A stretch of 32,080 bases of DNA, taken from Dinochytrium kinnereticum (taxonomy: Eukaryota > Chytridiomycota > Chytridiomycetes > Chytridiales > Chytridiaceae). Made by a program: the position numbers and the translations under genes. The notes below the pieces were generated by a model that was not told where the DNA came from, searched no databases, and saw only the letters and a list, made by a program, of their open reading frames with translations. Shown here piece after piece: positions 1 through 12,600 of the stretch. The stretch lies in assembly GCA_027604005.1 (NCBI GenBank), contig JADGJT010000277.1, forward strand, positions 1 to 32,080, written 5' to 3'. Position 1 is the first letter of the stretch; every line of letters starts with the position of its first letter.

Positions 1-294
1 AAATTCAGGTCGTGACCACTACCTTTTTTCTTGATGGTTTATATGTAGGTCGAGCAGAAAAGTCCACCAATGAAATTATTTTAACTGACCTATAAAACGA
101 CCTACATTTAATATTGAGACCCACTAATATACAAAAATATACATGAATATCTATTTACAAGTACGTTTTGATGTTTCTATCAATGGTTGCAGCAATGAGC
201 GCCTTCCTCTTCTTCCCTTTCTTGGTTTTATCACCCCATTGGACCCTAAGAGTGAAAAGATTTATGTTAGTATCAAACTAGAAGCTGTGGCTCC
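1..294. other. Flank with no supported gene
   Basis: This is AT-rich sequence beyond the 3' end of the minus-strand WD40 gene. I see no convincing exon, tRNA or repeat. Short open frames here have no recognisable protein features. Confidence 0.5.
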
Positions 295-3200
295 TTACCA
301 TCGACAAAGCGTAACAGGTGCCCTGGAAGACGCATCCTCCATCGCACGCATCTCGCTGCGTTCAAGCCGCGCAGTTGACACCCTCCATATGTACACCCCC
401 TGAGCTTCTGGAGAACCGCGTTCTTTCGGTTTTTCGTCCTGCCCATCTCCTTTCGGAGAAAATATGCGGTCTGTCCGAACTGTTGGCAAGGATGCACGCC
501 GATTTACGGAGTTGCCGTAGGCTCGGAGGTCCCATGAGCCGCAGTAGACAAATGTCCCACATGGGCTAAAGTTACCTTCGACACGGACCTTTTTAGTTAT
601 GAGAAGATGTGGATGCTTAATAGGCTGGATGAAAGAAATGGTGGCGTTTACCCCAGGGCCAAGCTCGCGGGCTGTGTAGACTCGTAATTGAGTCTCGGAG
701 GTTAGATCAAACAACCGAATTTGATTGTCGCATGAGATTAGGACAAAGTTTTCGTATTCCGGGTGAGATGCGAGGGATGAGATAGGTGTTTTACTATTTA
801 TGATAGTCAGAATTTAAGGCTCGTACACAAAAGGAAAAGGTGATAAAGAATCAAAGCCTTTTTACCTGTCTTTCAGCTCTTTTAGCTGAATAGTGTGCAA
901 TAATGACATTGTCCTGAGCTTATAAATTCGGATGACATATGATAAAGATGCAATAACTGTTTGGCTTGCAGAATCTCCGCAAAACAAAAAACTAGTGAAA
1001 GGTTCGTTGGCGTGGGCGCTGGAGATAATTTGACTATCCGAGTCAAGGTTCCAGATTTTGAGTGACTGATCTCCGGAACAAGATGCCGCTCTACAGTTTT
1101 GGGTTCAACACAAAAAGATAAATGCCGATACTGATACTTACGAGTCATCCCTCCCAGGCACAAAAGCAATCTTCCAAATAACCCTCCGATGATGCTTCTT
1201 CCAACATCTCAATAGCCTCCCACTATCACAATCCCAGAGTTTTACATCGAAATCCATATCAGCGGATAATAATAGGTTCTTCCGCATTGGATGAAACGCA
1301 AGACATGTGACTGGCTTTGGGGTACCATTGTCAAGCTGCATGTCTAGTTGGCCATTTCTCGCGTCCCAAAGAGATATTTTACGGTCCGAACGATCTTCCC
1401 CACCCGATGAAGCAACTAAAATCCTTTTTCAGGTATAAGTATAACGGTATTGTCATGCATCAGGCAAACCGTGATGGCTCGATGTCTTGGACCGCCAATG
1501 CTCGGATATGGCCCATGACGGGCCCGCATTGAACGGATAAGGCAAAGTCAGCAGTTTCATGCTCCGATGAAGGGAGGGGCATGAGTTTCTGGTAGTAAGA
1601 GAATTAAGCGGGTATGTCTAGAGATTCAGCGTACCTCTAAGGCTTCTGATGCCCCGGAAATCAAGGCGCTTGAACCGGTACTGCTCCTGTCCACTTCACT
1701 TCTCTCGATCCTTCCTAGAAGAATGTTAAGGATGGGGATGAAGAAGAGATGCGTGAACCTCTAGATAATGACCCCCGGCTTTTCTGTCTTTCGGGTATAG
1801 GTTGCGCCGGCACCTCACTCAGCACAGTTTCTTTTAATGCAATAGTGTCATGCGCAGGCGGGAGCTCTATTGGTTCATCTTTAATCACAGCAGCAGGTAG
1901 GGATGCTAGCGGAGGAAGCTGCTGATGTCGCTCAGCGATCTTTTCTGCCGGTTCTTGCCGACGCTTCCCATGGCTCGACTTCGCATTCATTCCCTTCTCG
2001 TCAATTTTTAGGCTCTTTCCTTTCTTTTTTAGAAGTCTCGTTATGTTCCGGCGGTAGTGAACACATTCCAGCGCGTACTCAAGGGATATGTCTTCCTCGA
2101 CTATTTGCGAAGAATTGTCGTGGTAGGCGCATACTTCGAGAAAAATATCTTTCAATGGGGTGGCTTTTGGTCCCCATGTTGATTCAGAATGTTCAGAGCA
2201 AAGAGTTTCTAGGTCCACTATCGGGGTGACTTCGCTTATCCTATTAGCATATACGGAATTTTTTAGGTCCTCAATATCTATAAAAGAACACCGTTAATTA
2301 ATTCTAACTAATTCTGAAGTTACCTTGGCTTAAAAATTCGGCTAACCCAGGAAAATCCTGCTTCAATCGTTGTATAAAAGGCATTATACTGAGTTTGAAC
2401 ATATTTTGAGCTTCTATAAAAAGATCCTTTTCGAGACAAGAAAGTATTTCAAGCTTGAGAAGTCGGTATCGGATCTCCTGGAAGCCTTAGACCATTCAAT
2501 ATTTCAATCCTCTAAACCGAAAATGCATGTGTCATAGTGTTTTTTACCTTGCTTGGAAGCACTCCTCAAATGAGACATCACCGAATCACTAAAACAATAG
2601 AAGCGCGATTAGAGCAAAAAGCAAAATAAATGGAGAGTTTCTTACTCAAACCATCGGGATGCGCTGGGAAAATCACGGCATGCTAAAAAGTGACGAAACC
2701 GGCTTTCAAAAGGCATGGTCTCGTACTCACGCTTTGAAGCTAGCGTTTTAGGAGCCTCTCTCTGCAAGCACTCCGCAGTTTCAGACAGATTATTATCGAT
2801 GCAGTACTTTAATACTGTTTTGAGGGCCGTAAGGCAAGAGACTACAAAAGGCCGCCGCTAAGAAAAGAGTTTAGAAAGTGGCTAAATGAGGCACATACGT
2901 CCTCTCTCCGAATGTTGTCAATTAATCGAAATTCAGAATCATCTGATTTAGAGAGGGGGATTTTGCCTGTTACATTCTTGCACGATTCAGAGATTGGGGC
3001 TTGATTATGTGAACCAGAAGTTATAACTGCCGCTTCATTATCCGCTCCCAGATCTGTCGAATCAGCAGGAGCATTCGCATATTTTTGCGTAATTTGGATG
3101 TGAGATTGGGGGAGGCAGGTCTTAGGTTCAGCCGCAGGCGGTAAAGAGGGATGTGGGATTGGTGTTTCAGGCAAGATTCGGGCGTTCATATCGAAATATT

Positions 3201-3974
3201 CTGAGACGATACGACCATCGTTATCTTCTAATATTTTCGTGTTATCATTGTTGCTGGGATTGACTTCAAGGGCTGCTTCCGACTTTTCCTTCTGCGCGAT
3301 AGGGTGAAACTGCTGATCGGTCTCCAAGTCATCGCTATTAACTAACTTAGGCCCATTTTCCGTTACTGTGTTCCGCATCAATCCTTTGACTTTCACAATC
3401 TCCTCTTCCCGATTGCAGCTTGAGTTCCACCATTTATGCCTCCTACGACGGTTTGACACTTCCTTATATTCAACGTTGGGATCTCGCCATGTCTGATCCC
3501 TTTCATCCTCTTCCACTATCATTTCAACGTCATTTCGTTCCGATGCACAATGAGACTGGGGGCCCTCAACTTGAATGCCTTTGGTTGCAGGGCTTTGAGA
3601 AGTTCTGTGCTGGTGTTCCATTATTGGCTCCTTTGACGTGATGGACGACGGTTGGTCATAGAAGTTTGCGACTGCGACGGAGGGCTCAGATCTCCTGGAA
3701 TTAAATATGTCACTCTAACTGTTAAATAATATTTTAAAGGGATCAGTATCAACCATTGAGTGGTTTGGCCCTTCCATAGGTTGCAGGTGGTGATGTGCTC
3801 GTCGAGCATAAATACGCCTGCCTCCCACCAACCGCCGGCTATTATAACCATGTACTAATGAAAGGTAATCTTCTGGTGGGTGTGGAGTTGGGCTCTCACT
3901 GTGGCTTCAGGTTTCAAGTTAACGGGAAGAAGAACGACGACGGTTAGTAGCCGAACCTGAGCATTGCGTCCCAT
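295..3974 (-). CDS. LisH/CTLH-like WD40-repeat protein (13 exons)
   Basis: Modelled exons, 5' to 3': 3974-3900, 3854-3754, 3694-2899, 2857-2731, 2682-2646, 2588-2548, 2485-2324, 2277-1759, 1714-1635, 1588-1470, 1423-1142, 1090-866, 793-295. All phases join and give about 1,020 aa ending in TAA. Residues ~60-320 are charged, low-complexity and probably disordered. Residues ~325-365 resemble a LisH motif (VLKYCIDNNLSETAECLQRE), followed by a CTLH-like helical stretch (RYRLLKLEILSCLE...EAQNMF). From ~620 on there are WD40 blades, for example DRKISLWDARNG, DFDVKLWDCDSG, GDQSLKIWNLDS and QGVYIWRV. Such proteins usually scaffold complexes (ubiquitin ligase, chromatin, trafficking). I cannot name the orthologue; Jouberin- and WDR91-like proteins were considered but not established. 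The start at 3974 was chosen because it leads directly into exon 2. An upstream ATG at 4043 would overlap exon 1 of the neighbouring plus-strand gene. The role of the first two exons is the least certain part. Confidence 0.72.
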
Positions 3975-4030
3975 CGTTGTCTTAGATTTTGTCAGATCCA
4001 CTTGTTGACTTTTGACAATTTGAAATTGAC
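3975..4030. promoter_or_regulatory. Divergent intergenic promoter, 56 bp
   Basis: This is the whole gap between the chosen start of the minus-strand WD40 gene and the ATG of the first TmcB-like gene. Both genes must be transcribed outward from here or from within each other's 5' ends. I see no clear TATA box. The assignment is inferred from gene layout only. Confidence 0.4.
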
Positions 4031-7000
4031 ATGGGTGCACCATCCGTCCTTAGCTCGCGGACAGGGAGCTCTGGGGCAGGAAAAGTACGTTACGTTGATG
4101 ACAGGCATTTACTGAATGCTTGTGAATGCATCCACTTACTTGTTCAAAGGGATGGCAGAAGACTGTATCTAACTACAAGACGGCCTTTTTTGACCTGCTA
4201 TGCGCCATGATGAAGGTGTTAACACTTCCATCGTACGATCATCTAACTGGAATGTCTTTTTTTAAGTCACAAGCAGGAATAGATCAGTACATATGGATTG
4301 GAATTATTCGTTTTAGCATGGATTTCCTTCAACTTCTCGCTTTCTCTTTCACGTACTATGACTGGGGCCCTTACGGCAACTCTCTTGGGGATGGTGGAGC
4401 GAGAATAAGCCTGATAGAACGTTAACTCTTCTTATAGCTTTAGGAAATTTGCAGATTTCACGTCCTATCACGAAAGCATTTGGTCAAAAAGGGAAAGTTG
4501 CCTTGATCGGATTCTTTGTAGCTTTGGTAATTCAATATTCCTAGATATAATAATAACAAAACTAGATCACACTTACCTTGATTAACGCTGGCTACAATAT
4601 CTATAGCTTCTATACAAAGAACTTCAAAGCCGGGGTATGGCCATTGCGTTTATTCAAATATTTTGTGCAATGGGAGGCTAGTCTGCTCTATATTCCCATT
4701 TTAGCATCATTGGCGGGTGCTCAATACTGCGAGAAAAGGAGCACAGATTACTATCCATGCTATGGCACCGCTCATAGTTTTCTACTTGGGGTTTGCATTG
4801 TGTATTTTATCCTATTTGCTGGCTTTGTAATGTAGGCTAGATGTATAGTGGCTTTTGTTAATGTCATACAGGCTAATGACATCGGCTTATTTTCAACCGG
4901 ATCCAAGATCCCCAAATTTTGACGCAAGGCCACTTCCCATTGCGGAATTTTTCGAAGTTCTTTTTAAAACAACTGTTGTTTTGGTCGGCGAGAGCATTGG
5001 CGGCCGTTATCCTTACATTCTCTCCATTATTACGTTTTTAATGTCGACGGGTGGAAATCTGGCGTCGATAAAAAATCTACCGTAACGGCCAATTAATTTG
5101 TTTATTCTCTGGGCTGATGATTTCTAGATATTACCGGCTATTCACAAATTGGTTTAAGTTTATCACAACTATTGTCCTTCAATGGGCAAGCCTTTTGTCC
5201 CTTTTTGTGGCCTTTTATCCTCAGGCAAATTCAAACTTAATATTCTTCGTCTTTCTTGGGGGGCTCTTCATATTTGTGCCACTTCAGGCCTTTTTCTTTT
5301 ATATGAAAAGCAAGAGCTTATTATCAAAGGAAAGGTAGTCAGTCATCTTTTTATAGTATATGTTAATATTTTACGATTTAGACTTGCGAATGCTCTTTCA
5401 TTTATCAATTCTGGTGAAGTACAGGCGGATTCAAAAGCGAAAGTTCTTTTTGAAAGGTTGAAAATGAAAAGTCCAAAAGATCCAACGATATTGGGGAGAT
5501 TCGTGTGGGAAGATCCGACTCCTGAAAACATTGAGATGGTTGAAAGTCTATTTCAATATGCAATACAGCACTTTACCCCAGAAAGTGACGATTTGACAAG
5601 GCGATTAAGAGGACGGAGGAGGAAAAATGAAAAGAAAAAAAAATATCCAACTGGTGCCGCGTTTTTGAACGAGCAATACGGCATTTTCTTGAAGCTATTG
5701 AAAAATGACTTCACACTTTCTCAACTATACTTCAAGGTTCGGTTTATTCGTTTGATTGGCAATTTAGATTATTAGCGTGCAGGTCAAATGGATCCGCCTT
5801 TATCCATCCAGATAGTAATATATCAAGCAGAAACAGATAGGAGGGAACGTCTTATTGAGCAAGAAAGGGGAGGGGCGATCAAGTAGGCCCCCCGTTACTG
5901 CATTCACTAACCCAACAGAATGGACGCAGTGGATCGGGTGGAATATCGACAGCTCTTAAAGGTTGTACTTGAAATTTTCAATAGCACTCATTCATTTAGA
6001 ATGCTATTCTTTATCATCGCGAAACAGGGAAGTATATGAGAAGCTTTTGGAAGGTATTGCCGTAGTATAACGTTTACTGGTTAACACTGCAAGGTTCTGA
6101 CATTAGGAGGATCTTCTTTTGAAGACCTTTCAGCACTCTTTCAGAAACTTGACAGATCAGAGCGAGAGTGCTCGCGGTAAGTTCTTAATATAGGTCAATC
6201 TCACTTTACCCAGATATTATTCGCAGCTTCATTCACGATTTGGATATGTTCCTAGAGTCTTACAACAATACGCCGACTTTCTAGATCTAGTCGCCCGCAT
6301 TGAAGAAGCCGAGTCCGTCAGGGACGAACTTTCTGAGATAATGGAAGAAGTTCAAGTGGATGACTTTACGGAGGACAGATCTCAATTCTCAGATACTCAG
6401 ATTAATATGGACAAAGCCAGTCACGTTGGAAGCTTTGGAGCCGCGCTGAGGAGAAAAAGTACTGCACCAACACTAGATCTTCCACCTGTGATCTTTAGGC
6501 CAGCGAAGGGTTTGTTCTAGTTTCGATAACCTTTTAATGTCCCATTAAGAGCGAAAGGCATTGAGAGCATTTAAAAGGGTCGTTAGTGATATTCAGGACT
6601 TCTATCGAAAGAAAACCTCCATTATGATCGCTTTCCTCTGCCTCGTTTTATTCGCTATTGCGACAGCGACAATGGGATCTATTGAGTATCTTCTCCGTTA
6701 GTTTTTTCGTGGTTTTTCCTATAATTGTATGCGTTCTTAATTCCATGGCAATCTTTTGTCTTTAATATTAACAACTTGATGAAACTACTAGAGGTAAGGC
6801 AAGGTATTTTTTTTCACTTAGCTTTTAGCGACTGCATACCACCGTAGAGCAAGTTCATACTAGTGGGAATATGTCATACTGGACGATTCAGGTAATGTGT
6901 CTCCTTCTTTCGTTCGATTTCAAAACATCGCAAAAGTATTAAAGCAATCTTTAGACTGTGTATACTCTTCGCCAGGTAAAACGGCACAAAATTATGAGGG

Positions 7001-9538
7001 TTTAATTTTGACGTGGTTTGCTGCATTCGTTTCTTAGATGCAAATAGCCTCCATAAAAAATGATAATGCTACTTTCTTCGCTTTAAATGAGCAATTAAAC
7101 GAAACAGTTACGTCGTTGAGGAGATCGAACGATTTTCTATTCTACGGAAACGATAGGATTGACCATCAGTATAAAATTAAAGACGTTAGATGGTTGAATT
7201 TTCTGGGCGTAGATGTCTCACCCTCGACTATAACATCCAATCTCTCTTTGATAGATGCCACAAGATCATATTCTATAAAAGCACTGGACCTCCAAATGAA
7301 AACTATCGGGTTTTTCAATATGGCAGCTGAAATTCAAATAGCTTCGATGGACGGGAATAAACAGAATATAACGCTGCTGAGTCATTTGTATTCCTCTGAA
7401 TGGCGGGTATATGCTAATGCCCAAGACTTCTGACTGACTTTAAAGGGCCTCTTTGAAAATTATCTTGAGTTAGCGATTCGTTGGAACATGATTTCTGACC
7501 ATTTAACGCAATCAAATGAAGATGAGATTCGTATTGTAATGATAGTGCTGCTTGCAATGTTTTCTGTCTGGATAGTTCTTCTTCTTTACATGGGAGCTTT
7601 TATTTTCAGGCCCTTTGTAGCCTATGTAGAAACTCAACGACGGTCCGCTATCGAGGCATTTTTGAAGCTTCCACAGAGTACCTGCATTGAAATGTATTTG
7701 AAGTACCGATTTGAGAAGAAAGGCTCAAATGAAGATGGTGAGGACGAGGAACCGCCTGACAATGAAGGGACGGATGAAGATAATGAAGAATCTTCTTCAT
7801 CGGGAAGTGGGATACGCTTGAAAAACACCACTTCGAGGTTTAAAGCTATTAAGGCAGCTTATATTTGGGCTCTCATCTACTTTGTACGCTTTAGAACATT
7901 CCACAATTCTAATCAAAAAGTTTGTTCTTTTCTGTATATACACTATTTTCAGTGTGGTATGGCTTCAAGTGCAAATGTCTTTCGCCGGAAGAAGACTTCA
8001 ACGAAGTGCAGAGGTTTTTTTTTCAAGGGAAATCAACTCATCATCGGAAGATTCCTTTTCTTGCTCAAGGTTTCGCAGCTCTATCTACTGAAAGGCTTTA
8101 TATAGATCCTATTTCAACTATTCCAAAATTTATGTATCCTGTTTTTTTAAAACAAGAGGTGACCAACAATGGATGCCTTATCGTCTTTAATGATTTTAGC
8201 TTGATTTATTCTTAATATCTCGAGACGCTCTCATGTTTGGTAACTCAAGTGTTAGTCTCGCACCCTATAAACTCTCTCGATTTGAACGAGAGTTTTTCTT
8301 CAAGAGCAGATATCGAAATAGTACTATTTCACTGCACAGACTTTGCACGAAGCTCTTAGAAGATGTCGCGAGACTAATGTTATTACTTGATTACACTGAA
8401 AGCGAACCAGCTTATGTACGGTTGCTTGCCAACAGCCCAGAGGTGGTCAAGGGATACATTGAATATGCCAACATCATAAGTGGAAACTTCTCTTCCTATC
8501 GTGAGATTATGGTCATCGAATGATACCAAATCAAACTGATTGCTCTATTTTAGTCTCTCATTAGCACCAAGATTCTATACCCGATAATCGTCTTTTGCCT
8601 ATTAGTTATCTACGTCAGATCGTTTCAATACATTCTACGAATGGTTATTGAGGAAAATTCCAAGACCGTCAGGCTTATTTTAATGATGCCTTTGACCGCC
8701 ATTGCGAAAAATGATGACGTGAAGTGAGTTTATTTCTCAAAATAACCTCTAACTTCTTTAAAGAAAACTTCTTGAATTTGGTGACGACGTAAGCCCATTA
8801 TAGCAAGATAAACACTTAACATCGTTACCAAAGATGAGGGATATTCCGGAGCTTAATGCTTTAACGGGGGGTTCAGAAGATATCCGGCTCCGCGAGATCA
8901 TGAAAGGACTTAGCAAAAAGCCAGATGGTCATAGGAGATCCTCATCTGTACCAAATGCAAAGCAATCAAACGAACGTAGCGGAGACGACATAGATTCAAA
9001 CAAGACGCCATTGGCCAATACATTCACCATAGCCGCAATCGCCAATCGGGAAGGCCTAGGTCAATATCTTGCAGAACAAGCAGCTCAATCCCCTCCGCCT
9101 GTTTACGCATCTCCGACTGCTCAAAGAGAGGAGCCAGAAAGTTACTTGTGTCAGGAAGAACTTCTAGAAAAAGGGATTGGAATTGAACAAGGACGAAATG
9201 CCTTCACAGGAGTAGCAGATGCAATGAGCGCTCAGCCTTCACAGAGTGACATTACAAAGGAGGCTCAAAAATCAATATTGGCAAAATCAAAAAGAACGTC
9301 CTTTGCCGGCAACAAAGATGATAGATTTAAGGGGAAGCGTCGAGGATCTGTAGGTTTTTCCCAACCGGAACCTATGAGAGATTCAATCACACAGGGGCAG
9401 GCTAGTATTAATCAAGATATTGACGACAATTCCAATATTGGCCCAAAACTGGTCGAGGGGCCTTCAGAATATATCCCTCACCCAATCAGCTCGTACAGAC
9501 TCCCTCCGATATCTGACAACATAGTAGTCGACAAATAA
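4031..9538 (+). CDS. TmcB-like multipass TPR membrane protein, copy A
   Basis: Modelled exons: 4031-4084, 4150-4215, 4267-4393, 4438-4526, 4566-4831, 4872-5081, 5128-5334, 5382-5736, 5776-5882, 5919-5961, 6000-6053, 6094-6176, 6214-6509, 6550-6696, (6792-6793), 6829-6891, 6955-6975, 7038-7406, 7446-7883, 7921-8013, 8051-8158, 8200-8511, 8554-8723, 8764-8788, 8834-9538; about 1,469 aa. About seven hydrophobic helices lie in residues ~45-340, with a C-x9-C pair in one loop. Next comes a helical repeat region (~345-650) with TPR/HAT-like text of the TmcB/TmcC kind: FLNEQYGIFLKLLKNDF...SQLYFK and VPRVLQQYADFLD...EEAESVRDEL. Further helices are near 676-695, 880-907, 1000-1025 and 1171-1195. A very acidic loop (GEDEEPPDNEG...) follows the helix at ~900. 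The tail (1236-end) is Ser/Pro/charged. The molecular function of this family is not known to me; a sensory or scaffold role at the plasma membrane is inference. The next gene is a tandem paralogue. Codon use is AT-rich. Confidence 0.75.
6792..6793 (+). other. Candidate 2-base micro-exon (AG) in copy A
   Basis: The upstream exon (6550-6696) ends in phase 1 and the downstream exon (6829-6891) starts in phase 0, so two bases (modulo 3) are missing. The bases AG sit between a 3' splice site (...actactag) and a 5' splice site (gtaaggc...). The flanking introns would be 95 and 35 bases. A 5-base alternative would leave a 25-base intron, which seems too short. Confidence 0.45.
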
Positions 9539-9549
9539 TAATAAATAAA
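9536..9549 (+). terminator. Probable polyadenylation signal region of copy A
   Basis: The stop codon is immediately followed by AATAATAAATAAAA, which includes AATAAA-type hexamers. It lies within the 153-bp gap before the next start codon. The cleavage site cannot be read. Confidence 0.4.
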
Positions 9550-9691
9550 ATAATAAGCTGCTTCAGTTAGGAATTAAAGCCCCCCGTCGAATCTTGCGTC
9601 AATCTTTACCAGCAATCCATCCGATCGTAAAGAGTCCAGAGATTTGCACCATTACATACTTATGCCACGACACTGACATCGGTCCACTGTC

Positions 9692-12600
9692 ATGGGGAGA
9701 GTCGATGCAACAGCCAGATCCGTCTACAGCTCCCGATCAAGCTCATCCCGCGGGAGCCAAAAGGTTGGGTAGGCATTTTCAGTTCGTAACTGAGCAGCTT
9801 GATAGGGATGGAGGAAAACAGTAAACACTTACAAGATCGCATTTTTTAACACTATCTGCGCAATGATGAAGGTATGGCTGACTCTCTTTGCAAATCTCTG
9901 ATGGGAAAACAGGCAGAAACGGAAGAGAAACCTATTCTGACCTACCTTAAAGTGGCAATTGAGGGATTTCAACTTTTGACATTTCCGTTCTTAGGATTTA
10001 AATGGGGCCCTATTGGAGAGCAGCTTGGTTCCAGTTCGTAATGTAATATTCTTAAATCTTAGGCTTCTTAGTTTTGCTGTACACTCAAGTGGAGAAGCAG
10101 CTTGTGGACAGAACCAATGCAACTGCTCATCTTGCTCTTATTGGAATTAGCATGCTCTTGGTAACCAAGTTATACATTTAATCCCACTGATGACGGATAG
10201 ATTATCATCGTAGTATGTGATGCTATATATGTTATCTCGAGTTTTTTTTCAAAGGATTTTAAAGCTGGGGTAATGACCTGTTTTATAAAAAAGAAAAAAT
10301 ATGCTGAACGAAGCCCAGGTCTGGCCATTGCGCCTACTCAGAATGCTGGTTTCATTGCTTTCGAGTGTTCTCTTCCTTCCTCTCATCAGCTCACTGCAGT
10401 CCATTTACTCTTGCAGGCAGTCTGAAGCCGTGCTGTATGACTGTTTTAGCAATGCGCACATTGCGCTCATTGCAATATGCACGGCTGGCATACTGTTTCT
10501 TTTTATATTCACTGTGTAAGATGCATTTTGCTATAGGTGTCTAAATCACGGTTTATAGAGCCATGGCATTAGCATTTTACACTCCAGACCCTCAAGCAAA
10601 AGATTCAGAGGCGAGGCCACTGCCGGCTCAGGATGTCTTTTTGATTTTAGACAAGGCGGTAACAGCTTTGCTGGCAGATCACGTCGCGGAAAAGAACCAT
10701 ATATTTTTTGGGCTTTACCTTTGCTTTTCGGCAACATTGTTCCAAATAGCTTATCTGATTCGCCTTCCGTAAGAACTTTTAAATTTGCTTGGAGCTGATA
10801 AAGTTGTTAGGTATTATTGGAAGAATATGAATCGAATCCAATATCTTCGAGTATCTTTATTGCAGTGGGCAGCCATTATTGCTACATCAGTTGCATTAAG
10901 GCCATCCGAGGGTTCTGATGCACCTTTTTATATATTTTTGGCTGGGACCATTCCAGTTCTATTGATTCATAATTTTATTTTCAACTGGAGATATAAAATA
11001 GCAACTTCTAAAGAACGGTAAAGCTGAAATTGCCTTTTTGTGTGAGATAACTGATATGCCTACAGCCTACAAGAGGCGACAGCTTACGTTAAAAATAACG
11101 ACTTGGAAGGGCAATTTCAGAGCGAGGCGTTAATGAAAAGACTTAAAATCAGGAACCCGTATGACGTAACTATATTGGTTCGGTTTGTGTGGAAAGACGC
11201 TTCTCAGGAAGATATCGAACTGGCCGACTCTCTGTATCAGTCAGCATTACAATATTTTATGGATGAAAATCAGAACAAAGCGAAAAGAACTTTCTCTCTT
11301 GGGAATAATCGCGATTCTCGTGCTTTTCTTCTTCAGCAATATGGGATGTTTCTCATGATATGTAAAGGCGATTTAACAACATCACAGCTCTACTTTAAGG
11401 TAATCAATTAATTAGTACCTTGATCTGATATATGATACCGATAGAGGGCCCAACAGCTAAAGCCTAATATTATTATTGAGTTTGTGACTTTTGAGGCAGA
11501 AAAAGACCGAAAAGAAAGAGTTGTGGCACAAGAACGTGGTGGCGGCATTAAGTAACTTTTACTTTGGAATAGATGTTAATCTTGATAGAATGGATGTTGT
11601 CGATCGGGTTGAGTATAAACAATTATTGAAGGTACTGGTTCTTTTCATTAGCGAAGGTTAATTCATTAGCATGCAACATTGTTCCATAAAGAAATTGGAA
11701 AACAAACAAGTAATTTTTGGAAGGTAGGTACTTTATGGACGCGTTAATATTGAAATTTTACAGATGCTTGCGGTCGGAAACGCTAGTTTAGCATCCATAT
11801 CAACAATATTCTCAAAAATGGAGAGAGCAGAAAAGGACGCAATGAGGTGGAATTCCACCAAAACCGGCATCATTAAAAACTTTTTAGATACTACCAGCAA
11901 TTAATGGCAAAATTCTCAAATATGCCAAAGATCTTGCAGCAGTATTCTGATTTTTTGGATTTGACCCAGGAGGTTAAAGAGGCTGAGAGTGTTAGAATGG
12001 ATTTAAGAGAACTTCTGGAAGAGCAGGAAGATGTGCTTGGACAGAATACAATGAGGAACGACTCGGAGATTATGTCGCAAAATGGCAGGACCCTTTCTTT
12101 TGCCCAATATTCTCAAAAACGTCGAGGCACTTTAGGTACAACATCATATGGAGGTTTACCAAAAATAGTTCGCTCTTTTAAAGGTAATAAGATTGTCCTC
12201 CATTTGATCATAATTTCATAAGAAAAACGAGCCCTTATCGCCTATGGCCGTATTGTTACGAGCGTTCAGGAGTTCCAGCGGAGAAATTTATCTACTATGA
12301 TATTTATGTTCTGCTTGCTTCTCTTCATTATTGTCACTACGGAAATGATTGGGACAGAAGTTTTATCAGGTAACTGTTTAATGATATAGCCGGCTAAATT
12401 TTTTGTAAGGGGTACTATTATATTATACATGTTTAGTCTATTTATGATTACTTAGATTTTACGACTCACCGTCGATCAAGTCCACCAAAGCGGCAACATG
12501 TCACTCTGGGCGATTCAGGTATATATGCGCACATTTTTAATCTTACATGCTCCTGCAGATACCATATTATATTCGCATGGTGTTTGTTGTATGTTTTGCT

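Noticed and set aside
6550..6891. A simple base error as the cause of the phase conflict in copy A
   Set aside because: The same conflict occurs at the homologous junction of copy B with identical flanking exon lengths, so two independent matching errors would be needed.
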